From the NCBI GenBank assembly GCA_052035955.1, contig JBPOHD010000067.1:1-53576 (forward strand): a stretch of 53,576 nt of DNA. Reading direction: 5' to 3'. Origin of the DNA: JAEUNJ01 sp052035955 (lineage in GTDB: Bacteria; Pseudomonadota; Gammaproteobacteria; Burkholderiales; Rhodocyclaceae). A program made the position numbers and the translations under genes. Below are positions 24,787 to 35,200 of this stretch, in pieces (within the stretch, counting starts at the first letter, position 1; each line of letters opens with the position of its first letter). The notes under the pieces were generated by a model that was given only the letters and a program-made list of their open reading frames with translations, had not been told where the DNA came from and searched no databases.

Positions 24787-25647
24787 ATGCGCAAATTGCT
24801 CGTTGCCACCGCCGTGGCCAGCCTCTTCGCGGGTTCCACTTCCGCCTTCGCCCAGGCGGCCGCGGCCGCCCCCGCCTCGCCCCACACCTTCACCGGGAAC
24901 ATGACCCTGGCGACGGACTACCGGTTCCGCGGCATTTCCCAGACCTTCAAGCTGCCCACCGTCCAGGGCGGCATCGATTACTCGCATTCCAGCGGCTTCT
25001 ACCTGGGAACCTGGGCTTCCAACGTCAGCGGCAACCAGTACCCCAACGGGGCCTCCCTGGAGTGGGATTTCTACGGCGGCTACAAGGGCGCCATCAGCGG
25101 TGACCTCGGCTTCGACGTCGGCCTCCTCTACTACTGGTATCCGGGCGTCAAGTTCAACAACGTGGCGCCCTTCACCGGCACCACCAAGCCGAACAACCTG
25201 GAAGTCTATCTGGGCCTGACCTACCAGTGGCTTTCGGTCAAGTACTCGCACACCCTGACCGACTTCTTCGGGACCAAGAACGAGACCTTCGGCGGTGCCT
25301 GCCAGAACGCAATCACCGGCAATCCGGCGGATTGCTTCGGCGCGACGCCCGGCGGTTCCAAGGGCTCCGGCTACCTCGACTTCACGGCGAACTACCCGCT
25401 GACCGAGAAGCTGACCCTGGTCGGCCACGTCGGCCATCAGTCCGTCCGCCACTACGGCAAGCTCAGCTACACCGACTGGAAGATCGGCGTCAACTACGAC
25501 CTGAACGGCTGGACCCTCGGCGCCGCCTACGTGGATACCAACGCCACCAAGGGCTGGTACACCGCCGTGAATGGCGTGCTGCCCACCGCCGACGTCAAGA
25601 AGGTCGGGGAAGGCACCGTCGTCCTGTCCGTCAGCAAGACGTTCTGA
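24787..25647 (+). CDS. TorF family putative porin
   Basis: A 286-residue outer-membrane protein. A signal peptide (MRKLLVATAVASLFAGSTSA, cut after AFA) is followed by FTGNMTLATDYRFRGISQTF, the hallmark N-terminal strand of the TorF/TIGR02001 family. The rest shows alternating amphipathic barrel strands and ends with a C-terminal Phe (SVSKTF). It is the first gene of the sigma-54/NtrC-controlled operon with glnK and amtB, so it probably admits a nitrogen source such as ammonium or small organic nitrogen compounds; that role is inferred from context. Ribosome site GGAG lies 8 nt before the ATG. Confidence 0.9.
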   Translation: MRKLLVATAVASLFAGSTSAFAQAAAAAPASPHTFTGNMTLATDYRFRGISQTFKLPTVQGGIDYSHSSGFYLGTWASNVSGNQYPNGASLEWDFYGGYKGAISGDLGFDVGLLYYWYPGVKFNNVAPFTGTTKPNNLEVYLGLTYQWLSVKYSHTLTDFFGTKNETFGGACQNAITGNPADCFGATPGGSKGSGYLDFTANYPLTEKLTLVGHVGHQSVRHYGKLSYTDWKIGVNYDLNGWTLGAAYVDTNATKGWYTAVNGVLPTADVKKVGEGTVVLSVSKTF

Positions 25648-25733
25648 TCCGGATCCGTCACGAATCTCCCGCCGGCGCAACGGCCGGCGTCGGCGGGAAA
25701 GCGAACCTCCACAACTGAAAAAGGAACCTCCTC

Positions 25734-26072
25734 ATGAAACTGGTTACCGCCATCATCAAGCCGTTCAAGCTTGACGAGGTGCGTGAGGCCCTGGCCGCCG
25801 TCGGCGTTCAAGGAATCACCGTCACCGAAGTCAAGGGTTTCGGACGGCAAAAAGGCCACACGGAGCTGTATCGCGGCGCCGAGTACGTGGTCGACTTCCT
25901 GCCCAAGGTCAAGGTCGAGGCCGCCGTGAAGGACGACATCCTCGACCAGGTGATCGAGGCGATCGAGAAGTCCGCCAGCACGGGCAAGATCGGCGACGGA
26001 AAGATCTTCGTCTTCGATCTCCAGCAAGTCATCCGCATCCGCACCGGAGAGTCCGGTGAGGAAGCTCTGTAA
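25734..26072 (+). CDS. glnK: Nitrogen regulatory protein P-II
   Basis: A 112-residue PII signal protein. It starts MKLVTAIIKPFKLDEVREAL, has the T-loop VKGFGRQKGHTELYRGAEY with the uridylylation site Tyr in YRGAEY (Tyr51), and the C-terminal TGKIGDGKIFV and IRTGESGEEAL. It senses ATP/ADP and 2-oxoglutarate and blocks the AmtB channel when nitrogen is plentiful. The coupling with amtB, 15 nt downstream, identifies it as GlnK rather than GlnB. Confidence 0.96.
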   Translation: MKLVTAIIKPFKLDEVREALAAVGVQGITVTEVKGFGRQKGHTELYRGAEYVVDFLPKVKVEAAVKDDILDQVIEAIEKSASTGKIGDGKIFVFDLQQVIRIRTGESGEEAL

Positions 26073-26087
26073 AGGGGAGTTCCAGAC

Positions 26088-27584
26088 ATGAAAAAGTTCA
26101 TTGCAATGTTGTTGACGGCCTGTGCCGTCGGCCTCGGCGCCGTCTCGGCGCCGGTCCTGGCCGACGACAAGCCGGCCGCCGCCGCGCCCGCCGCGGAGGC
26201 CAAGACGGCCGAGGCTCCCGCTGCGGCGGCTGCTGCCCCGGCCGAAGCGGCTCCTGCCGCGGCGCCGGCCCCGGTTCCCAACAAGGGCGACACCGCCTGG
26301 CTGATCGTCGCCACCGCCTTCGTGATCCTGATGTCGATCCCGGGCCTGGCGCTGTTCTACGGCGGCCTGGTGCGCAGCAAGAACATGCTGTCGGTGCTGA
26401 TGCAGGTGTTCGTGGTCTTCTCGCTGATCACGGTGCTGTGGGTCGTCTATGGCTACAGCGTCGCCTTCACGGAGGGGAATGCCTTCTTCGGCAGCCTGGA
26501 CAAGCTGTTCCTGAAGGGCATCACGCCGGACTCCGTCGCGGCCACCTTCAGCAAGGGCATCGTCATCCCGGAACTGATCTACGTGGCCTTCCAGGGCGCC
26601 TTCGCGGCCATCACGGTGGGACTGATCATCGGCTCCTTCGCCGAGCGCATCAAGTTCTCCGCGGTGCTGCTGTTCGCCATCCTCTGGTTCACCTTCAGCT
26701 ACCTGCCCATCGCCCACATGGTGTGGTACTGGGCCGGTCCCGACGCCTACACGACCGCCGAGGCGGCCGAGAAGGCGGGCGCGACCGCCGGCTGGCTGTT
26801 CCAGAAGGGCGCCCTCGACTTCGCGGGCGGCACGGTGGTGCATATCGATGCGGCCATGGCCGGCATCGTGGGTGCCTACGTGCTCGGCAAGCGGGTCGGC
26901 TTCGGCAAGGACTCGATGGCCCCCCACAGCCTGACCATGACCATGATCGGCGCTTCCCTGCTGTGGTTCGGCTGGTTCGGCTTCAACGCCGGCTCGTCCC
27001 TGGAAGCCAACGGCACCGCCGCCCTGGCCTTCGTCAATACCTGGCTGGCCACCGCCGCCGCGGCCCTCTCCTGGATGATCGTGGAGTGGCTGGTCAAGGG
27101 CAAGCCCTCCATGCTGGGTGCCGCGTCGGGTGCCGTCGCCGGCCTCGTGGCCATCACCCCGGCTTGCGGCTTCGTCGGTGTCATCGGCGCCCTGGTGATC
27201 GGCCTGCTGGCCGGCGTGGTCTGCCTCTGGGGCGTCAATGGCCTCAAGAAGCTGCTCGGCGCCGACGACTCCCTGGACGTCTTCGGGGTCCATGGCGTGG
27301 GCGGCATCCTGGGCTCGATCCTGACCGGCGTCTTCGCGGCGCCTAGCCTGGGCGGCACCGGCATCTACGACTACGTGGCCAACAAGGTCGCCGACAGCTA
27401 CGACATGATGGGCCAGGTGATCATCCAGGCCACCGGTGTCGGCGTGACCGTCGTCTGGTCGGGTGTCGTCGCCTTCGTCTGCTACAAGCTGGTGGACATG
27501 TTCGTCGGCCTGCGGGTCAGCGAAGAAGAGGAACGCGAGGGCCTCGACATCGTGTCCCACGGCGAAACGGCCTACCACTACTGA
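26088..27584 (+). CDS. amtB: Ammonium transporter
   Basis: A 498-residue Amt-family channel with a signal-like N-terminal segment, an alanine-rich periplasmic linker (AAAAPAEAAPAAAPAPVPNK) and then eleven membrane segments. Family features include PGLALFYGGLVRSKNMLSVL, DFAGGTVVHIDAAMAG (the first pore His), WFGWFGFNAGSS, and DVFGVHGVGGILG (the second pore His). The Ala/Pro linker before the first segment lengthens it relative to E. coli AmtB (428). It conducts ammonium/ammonia into the cell under GlnK control. Confidence 0.96.
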   Translation: MKKFIAMLLTACAVGLGAVSAPVLADDKPAAAAPAAEAKTAEAPAAAAAAPAEAAPAAAPAPVPNKGDTAWLIVATAFVILMSIPGLALFYGGLVRSKNMLSVLMQVFVVFSLITVLWVVYGYSVAFTEGNAFFGSLDKLFLKGITPDSVAATFSKGIVIPELIYVAFQGAFAAITVGLIIGSFAERIKFSAVLLFAILWFTFSYLPIAHMVWYWAGPDAYTTAEAAEKAGATAGWLFQKGALDFAGGTVVHIDAAMAGIVGAYVLGKRVGFGKDSMAPHSLTMTMIGASLLWFGWFGFNAGSSLEANGTAALAFVNTWLATAAAALSWMIVEWLVKGKPSMLGAASGAVAGLVAITPACGFVGVIGALVIGLLAGVVCLWGVNGLKKLLGADDSLDVFGVHGVGGILGSILTGVFAAPSLGGTGIYDYVANKVADSYDMMGQVIIQATGVGVTVVWSGVVAFVCYKLVDMFVGLRVSEEEEREGLDIVSHGETAYHY

Positions 27585-27642
27585 GATCGAACCGGCCCCG
27601 GCGTCGCGCCGGGGCCGGAAATTCCTCCCTCCACTGCGGTTC

Positions 27643-27669
27643 GGGCGTCCCATGGACGCCCTTTTTTTT
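27643..27669 (+). terminator. Rho-independent terminator after amtB
   Basis: An 8-bp stem GGGCGTCC / GGACGCCC with a CAT loop followed by eight T. A GC-rich dyad (CCGGCCCCGGC...GCCGGGGCCGG) lies just before it. Confidence 0.92.
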
Positions 27670-27725
27670 GGCCGCGGCACGCAGAACCCGCCTCGGGGGC
27701 ATGGATATCCGTCCAAAGGTTCGGG

Positions 27726-27754
27726 TTGCGCGGACAAGTGGCCCCCCCTACAAT
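27726..27754 (+). promoter_or_regulatory. Candidate sigma-70 promoter of the tolC-LEPR-XLL operon
   Basis: TTGCGC and TACAAT are separated by exactly 17 nt, about 100 nt upstream of the tolC-like start and after the amtB terminator. The -10 is a good match; the -35 keeps TTG. It is the only convincing promoter I see for the 21-kb operon that follows. Confidence 0.55.
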
Positions 27755-27851
27755 CGGACCGTATGCCGACGGTGATCTGACCGTGGATTTCGCGCCGCTC
27801 GTCCGGCGAGTCAGGGATGCACCGGGATTCCCATAACTCGAAGAGTCGAAA

Positions 27852-29192
27852 ATGCCCCAATACCGTCTTCGCCTGACCACCGCCTGCATTTTTCTCCCCG
27901 CCGCCCTCCTCTGCTCGACCGCCCGGGCCGAGACCCTGATGGAGGCCTATCGGGAAGCGGTGGCCAGCGATCCCAAGCTCGCCTCGGCCCGCCTCGACCA
28001 CCAGGCCAGCGAGGAAATCGTCAGGCAGGCCCGGGCCGGACTGCTGCCAACGGTCGTCCTGGACATGGAGAAGACCCAGGAACGGCAAAACATCCTGAGC
28101 AGCCAGAACACGGTGATCGGCGCCGGGTCGAGCGTCTTCCCGATCGACCAGCACACCTTGACCATCACCCAGCCGATCTTCAAGAAGGCGGTCTGGGACC
28201 GCCTGGCGCAGACCGAGGCGGGCGTCAAGCAGGCCTATGCCAATCGCCTGGCGGCCGAACAGGCCCTGATGGTGCGGGTGGCGACGGCCTATCTCGGCGT
28301 GCTCGCGGCCCGCGACAGCCTCGGATTCGCAGGGGCGGAAAAGGAAGCCGTGGGCAAGCAGCTGCAGCTCGTCGAGGAAAGGGTCGCCCGCGGCCTGGCC
28401 GCCGCCGGCGCCCTGCACGAGGCAAAGGCGCGCCACGCCCAGGTCAGCGCCCGGGAACTGGAGGCAGCCAACGTGCTCGAGGACGCCCAGCAGGCCCTGC
28501 GCGAGATGACGGGCCGCCTCCTGAAGCAGTACCGGAGCTTCCGCGAGGACATCCCCCTGCAGATGCCCGAGCCGGCCGCCATGGACAAGTGGGTGGAAAC
28601 GGCCCTGGAGCAGAACCTGGCCATCGAGGCCAAGCGCCAGGCGGTGGAGGCGTCGCAACTGGAGGTGAGCCGGCAGCGCTCCGGCTACCTGCCCACGCTG
28701 AACCTCGTGGGGACCTACAACAACCGCAAGCAGGGCGGAACGCTCTTCGGCGGCGGCAGCCACGTCGAGACCACGGACGTCTCCCTGAAGCTTGCCATCC
28801 CCATCTACGAGGGCGGCATGACCACCGCGCTGACGGACGAGGCGGTGGCGCGCTACCAGAAGGCGCTGCAGGACCTGGAGCAGGAACGTCGGGCGGCGGA
28901 AAGGCAGGCCCGGTCCGCCTACCAGGGCGTAGTGTCCAGCATCGCCCAGGTCAAGGCCCTGCGCCAGGGCGTCACTTCCCAGACCAGCGCGCTGGAGTTG
29001 AAGCAGGAAGGCTACAAGGCGGGCGTCACCACCGTCCTGGCCGTCCTGGATTCCCAGCGCGACCTGTACATGGCCAAGCGCGACTACGCCAAGGCCCGCT
29101 ACGACTACCTCCTCTACCGCCTGCGGCTGAAGCAGTCCGCCGGCAGCCTGTCGGACTCGGACGTGGAGATGGTGAGCCGGCTCGCCGATTAG
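27852..29192 (+). CDS. TolC family outer-membrane channel protein
   Basis: A 446-residue outer-membrane efflux protein. A signal peptide ending near CSTARA is followed by ETLMEAYREAVASDPKLASA, the TolC-type start, and long helical segments in two structural repeats (for example ARAGLLPTVVLDMEKTQERQ in the first and RQRSGYLPTLNLVGTYNNRK in the second). YKAGVTTVLAVLDSQRDLY is the conserved C-terminal helix. It provides the trimeric outer-membrane tunnel of type I secretion and efflux systems. It is the first gene of the operon, 34 nt before the giant surface-protein gene, and should work with the HlyD-type adaptors downstream. Confidence 0.93.
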   Translation: MPQYRLRLTTACIFLPAALLCSTARAETLMEAYREAVASDPKLASARLDHQASEEIVRQARAGLLPTVVLDMEKTQERQNILSSQNTVIGAGSSVFPIDQHTLTITQPIFKKAVWDRLAQTEAGVKQAYANRLAAEQALMVRVATAYLGVLAARDSLGFAGAEKEAVGKQLQLVEERVARGLAAAGALHEAKARHAQVSARELEAANVLEDAQQALREMTGRLLKQYRSFREDIPLQMPEPAAMDKWVETALEQNLAIEAKRQAVEASQLEVSRQRSGYLPTLNLVGTYNNRKQGGTLFGGGSHVETTDVSLKLAIPIYEGGMTTALTDEAVARYQKALQDLEQERRAAERQARSAYQGVVSSIAQVKALRQGVTSQTSALELKQEGYKAGVTTVLAVLDSQRDLYMAKRDYAKARYDYLLYRLRLKQSAGSLSDSDVEMVSRLAD

Positions 29193-29226
29193 CGTCGAGG
29201 TCGCGTAGACCGCCAAGGAGAATGGC

Positions 29227-32200
29227 ATGACCGTCCAGATTGCGCGTCGCATTGCCCGCCGGCTGAGTGCCGGCTGGCGGCCGGTCCCGGCCTCGCCCGC
29301 CATGCCCGCGGCATCGCTGCCGCCCTTCCGCCGGCGCATCCTGTTCGAAGCGCTGGAGCCGCGACTGCTGATGTCGGCCGACCTTCCCGTGCCGCCGCCG
29401 CAACCGGACGCCCACCTGCCGGCGGAGGCCCAGCCGGTGGATCCGGCCGCCCTGGTCCATGACGGCCAGGTGACCCTGCCGGTGTTCGACGGGATGCATG
29501 GGGCCGGCGACGACTTTCCGGCGCTGATCGCCCCCCTGACGCAGATCGCCGGGCCCGATCCCGCCGGGCCGGCGGAGCCGGCCGAACAGGCGGTGCGGCA
29601 ACTCGTGTTCGTCGATCCGAAGGTCGCCGCCGCCCTCGCCCTGCCTGCGCTCGCGGACGACGTCCGCTTCATCGTCCTTCAGGAAGGCGAGGATGGCCTG
29701 CGGCAGATTGCCGAGGCCCTCGCGGACCGGCAGGACCTGGCGGCGATCCACATCGTTTCCCATGGGGCCTCCGGTTTGCTGGACCTGGCCGGCACCGCCG
29801 TCGACGCCGACGCACTGGCTGCCCGGGAGGCCGAGGTGGCCTCGTGGGGCAAGGCCCTCGCCCAGGGCGGCGACATCCTGCTCTACGGCTGCGACGTGGC
29901 CCAGGGTGCCCAGGGCCTCAAGTTCCTCGAGCGCCTGGCCGGCGCGACCGGGGCGGACGTCGCGGCGTCCGTCGACCCGACGGGCGACGCCGCCCTCGGC
30001 GGCGACTGGACCCTCGAGGCCGCCGTCGGGCAGGTCGGCACGGCGCCCCTCCTGTTCGAGTTCACCGACGGCCTGCTGGATGCCTTCACCGGCGTGGCCG
30101 CCACCGACAACAACTTCACCGGCACCGCCGGTGCCGATACCTTCTCCTTCGCGGTGGCGGACCTCACGGCGGCCGATACCGTCACCGGCGCCGGCGGCAC
30201 CGATACCCTGGTGATCACCACCGCCGGCACCGTTGCCGACGCCGTCTGGACGAAGGTGACCCAGGTGGAGGCGCTGCAACTGGCGGCTGCCGGCGATACG
30301 GCCGTCCTCGCCACCCATGCCGACGCCGCGGTGGCGACGGCCACCGGAGCGGCGCTGACGGCGACCGGTGGCGCCGCCGCCGATGTCCTCAAGATCGGCG
30401 ACGGATGGAACCATGCCGTCACCTTCGACGGCGCCGGGGGGGCGGACACCCTCGACTTCTCGGGTTATTCCGGCGACCTCGGATTCACGATCAAGGCCGA
30501 CGGAAGCATCGTGGTCAAGGCGGGCAGCACGCTGCTGGCGACGGCCACCCACGTCGAGAACCTGGTCGGCGGCAGCGGTGACAACGCCTACGTCTTCGAG
30601 GACGGTGCCGTGCTGGCCGGTGCCCTGAACGGCGGCAGCGGCGGCGTCAATACCCTCAACCATTCCGCGAACACCACCGGCATCAGCGTCAATCTCGCGA
30701 CCGGGTCCGCCACCGGCGTGACCGGAGCCCTGTCCGGCATACAGAACGTGACCGGCGGCAGCGGCGACGACGACATTGCCGGGGACGGCGCCGACAACGA
30801 ACTCACCGGCGGCACCGGCAACGACACCCTCGCCGGCGGCGCCGGCGACGATACCCTGACCGGCGGCGCCGGCGACGATGCCTACGTCTTCGCCGACGGC
30901 TGGGGCAGCGACATCCTGATCGAAACCTCGGGCACCGACAGCGGCGACTTCTCCGCCGTCACCGCCGGCATCACCTTCGACATCGGCGTCGGCACCCTGG
31001 GCGCCGACGACGGCAGCGACGACCTGTCCGGGAACGGCATCGAGAACCTGACCGGCGGTAGCGGCGACGACGTGTTCTCCTTCGCCAAGTCCGGCAGCGC
31101 CATCCTGGTCGGCGACCTGGACGGCGGCGGCGATGTGGATGGCGACGTCCTCGACTATTCCAACCTTGCCGACAGCCTGGACCTCACGGGTTCCGGCGAG
31201 ATCGGCGACGGCGCCGGCGGCGACCAGGCGCCCCGCGTCGGCGGTGCCGTGGCCGGCATCGAGAAGCTGCAGCATCCGGATACCGCCATCGAGGCCCTGG
31301 ACGCCGCCTTCGACAACCTGGAGAGCGGCTTCGCCAGCCTCTTCGGCGGCTTGTCCCTGCCCCTGGTGGGCGACATCGGCAGCGGCATAGAGGACTTCCT
31401 GGCGGACCTGCATTCCCGGATGGTCGACCCCTTCGCGACGGCCTTGCTGACCGACGACTTCACCCTCACCACCGACGCCATCATCAAGACCACCCTCGAG
31501 TCGGGCCTGACCTTCGAGCTGGCCGGCGGCCACGTGAGCGTCACCCTGCCGGGACTCACCGCCCTGGAAGTGACGATGGTCCTGCAGGGCACCATCTGGG
31601 AAAAGGACATCCCGATCGATTTCGCGGCGTCGGCGCCGGGCCTCGGCCTGAGCATCGACGGCGACATCCATGTCGCCTTCACCTACGAGTTCACCCTCGG
31701 CATAGGCGTCGATTTCACCAGCGGCGACTTCTACCTGATCACTTCGGGATTCGAGGACGATCCGGTCACGACCGGAACCGACGAGTCGGGGCCCGAGGAG
31801 TTCCGCCTGACCCTGGAGGCCACCCTGCCGGAGGACTTCACCGCCACCGGCGTCCTCGGATTCCTGCAACTGGACATCGCAGAGTTCACGGACGACGTGA
31901 AGTACTTCGACGACCAGACCGACGACGGGCAGCGCAGCGGCATCTCGGCCGCCTTCACCGTGGACGTCACCGATCCGGACGACGACGGAAGGCTGACCCT
32001 GACGGAAATGAGTGCCCCCGGCTTCAGCTTCCTGGACCAGATCAGCGCCGACTTCCATGCCGGCGTGGACGTGGACCTGAAGGGCGAGGTGTCCATCGCG
32101 GGCAGCGCCGTGATCCCGCGCATCATCACCATCTTCCACTACGAGCAGGACCTGCTGAACGTCCATCTGGCCTTCGGCGCCGGCGGCGTCACGATGACCG

Positions 32201-35200
32201 GGCTGGAAGGGCCCACCATCTCCTTCGAGGACGTGACCCTCGACCTGGGCTCCTTCATCTCCGACTTCATCGGTCCGATCCTGGAGAAGATCCAGGTCTT
32301 CACCCAGCCGCTGCAGCCCATCATCGACCTGCTGCGCACCGACATCCCGATCATCTCCGACCTGGATCCGCTGAAGAACGCCCTCAACAAGGACGGCGAG
32401 AACGGCGTCTCCATGCTCGATTTCGCCGGCACCATCCTGGGCAACACCAAGTACCGGTCCGTGTACACGGCGGTGACCGTGCTGATCGACCTGATCGACA
32501 TGATCAACCACATCCCGACCGGCGGGGATACGGTCCTGATCAATTTCGGCGATTTCACGGTGGCCGGCGGCAGCACCGGCGTCGACGCGACGAGGCCCGA
32601 CGCGCTGAAGACGGCCGATCGGAGCAGGATCGGGGGCGCCGACGACACCTCGGCCTTCGACAACCAGAACGCCTCCGACTCCAATGCGGAACGCAAGGGC
32701 TTCATGCAGAAGCTCAAGGGATCGGGCATCGGCAAGGGCTTCGAGATCCCGCTGCTCACCAGCCCGTCGGCCGTCCTCGGACTGCTGATGGGGCAGAACG
32801 TGGACCTGTTCAAGTTCAACCTGCCGGACCTGGACTTCGACTTCATGTTCCGCAAGTCGACCCCCATCGTCTTCCCGCTCAACGCCATCTTCTTCGGCGG
32901 CATTTCGGCCACCGTCCGCCTCGGCTTCGGCTTCGATACCTACGGCATCAACCAGTTCCTGACCAGCAACGATCCCGCCGACATCTTCAACGGCTTCTAC
33001 ATCGACGACCACGGCGCCGAAGGCACCGGCGGCGACCTGCCGGAGGTGGAGCTCCATGCCACGATAGGCGCCGGCGCCTCGGTCGGGGTCGCCGGCCTCG
33101 TGGAGGCGGGCGTGGAGGCCGGCATCACGGGAACGGTGGAATTCGACCTCAACGACGTGGTCGTCGGAGCGGCCGGCAGCGAGGTCGGCGACGGCAAGGT
33201 GCGCATCGAGGACTTCATCGAGCTGACCCGCGCCGGGCCCCTGTGCTTCCTGGACGTCGAAGGCTCCATCGACTGGTTCCTCAATGCCTTCGTCTGGGTC
33301 GGCCTCGACCTCGGCTTCTTTGGCCGCATCACCCTCTGGGACGAGACCTTCAGCCTGGGCAGCGGCAACATCGCCAGCTTCGAGCACCATTGCCCGGTCA
33401 TTGCCCGGCCGACCCTGGCCCACACCAGTGGCAGCGACCTCGTGCTGCACATGGGCACCGACGCCGGCCTGCGCCTGACCGGTTCCCCGGATGGCGACGA
33501 GGCCGAGACCTATTCCGTCGAATACCTGGCCGCCGGCTCCTCGCTGGAGGACTACAACATCGACGGCAGCCCGGCGACCGCCGCCACCAATGTCCTCGTG
33601 GTCCAGTACAACGGCTACGCGGAGGTCTACAACGCCGCCTCGGTCGGCCGGATCGTGGTCAACGATGCGGGCGGCGGTGCCGACAGCCTGACGGTCGGCG
33701 CCGGCGTGTCCGCCAACGTGAGCTTCCACGGCGGCGAGGGCGACGACCGGGTGACCAGCCAGTCCTCCGGTACGCACACCCTGTACGGCGAGGCCGGCAA
33801 GGACCGGCTCATCGTCACCAAGGCCGCCGGCCATGCGGCCGGCGTGGCCAACCTTTACGGCGGCGATGGCGACGATACGCTGACCTCCTCGGACGGCAAC
33901 GACCATGTCGAAGGCGGCGACGGCAACGACAAGATCAAGACCGGCCTGGGCAACGACTACGTCCACGGCGGCGACGAAAGCGTGGCGACCACGGGCGCCA
34001 AGGCCAACGGCGACACCATCGACGCGGGGTCGGGCAACGACACCGTGTACGGCGGCACCGGCAGCGACATCATCAAGGGCGGCGACGGCGACGACCTGAT
34101 CGACGGCGGCAACGAATCCGGCGTCCTGGCCAGCGGCAAGGCGCTCGGCGATTCCATCGACGCCGGCAAGGGCAACGACACGGTCTCGGGCGGCGGCGGC
34201 GCCGATGCCATCAAGGGCGGCGACGGCGACGACATCCTCGCCGGCGGCGACGGGGACGACAGCTTCATCGCCGGCAAGGGAATCGACCAGGTGCGCGGCG
34301 ACGGGGGCAGCGACACCTTCTACTGGACTGTCGGCGATGGCCAGGACAGTGTCATCGACGGCGGCGCGGGCGCCGACGGGATCATCGTCACGGGTGCCGA
34401 CGTGGATACGGACATCACGGTATCCAACGCATCCGGCGACGTCCTCGTCGCCTGGGGCGCCATCGACCTGCTCACCGAGAACACCGAGAAGTTCACCTTC
34501 AACGCCGGCAAGGGCGCCGACCGCTTCGTGATCGGCGACCTCGACGGAACGGCGGCCAGGGAAGTTTCCATCAGCCTCGGCGGCGAGATCGTCGAGTCGA
34601 ACATCTACGACTACAACAAGGACGGCACCTACGGCGACAGCCCGCCGGAGCTGCTGGACGGCGAGGGCGCCGTCATCCGGGACCGCTTCGGCGCGGCCCT
34701 GCTGAAGGACGTCTACGACGATGGCACCGTCGTGCCCTACAAGGTGGTGCGCGAGTTCGTGGACGACGGCAAGGCGGATTCCGTGGTCATCGCTGCCGGT
34801 GCCGGGAACGACGTCTTCTCGGCGGCGACCGCCGTGACGTCGGACGGCCAGTACGTGCTGAACGTCAGCCGGCAGACCCCGGGGATCCTCTATTCCGTCG
34901 ACCAGGGTGCGGCGGCGACGGACACCTTCAGGCTCAACACCCTCGGCGGCAACGACAACATCGACTTCGCGAACGTGGGCAAGAATCGCGACGCCGGCGA
35001 GGTCCAGTTGCTGGCATTGACCATCGACTCCGGCGAAGGCAACGACCTGCTGCTCGGCAGCCAGTGGAACGACAGCCTGATCAGCGGCACCGGTGACGAC
35101 AGGGTGTCCGGCAACCGCGGCGTCGACGTCTTCTCGGACACCTCGGGCAACGACCAGCTGATCGAGACCCGGGACCGGAATTTCACGATCACCCGCAACG

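Noticed and set aside
25527..29672. A 1381-codon minus-strand frame across glnK, amtB and tolC
   Set aside because: Antisense to three clearly recognisable genes; no domain, no ribosome site and His/Asp/Gly-rich composition typical of GC-rich shadows.
33730..34390. CRISPR-like array
   Set aside because: The repeats are in-frame RTX codons with 27-nt periodicity and no identical direct repeats with unique spacers.
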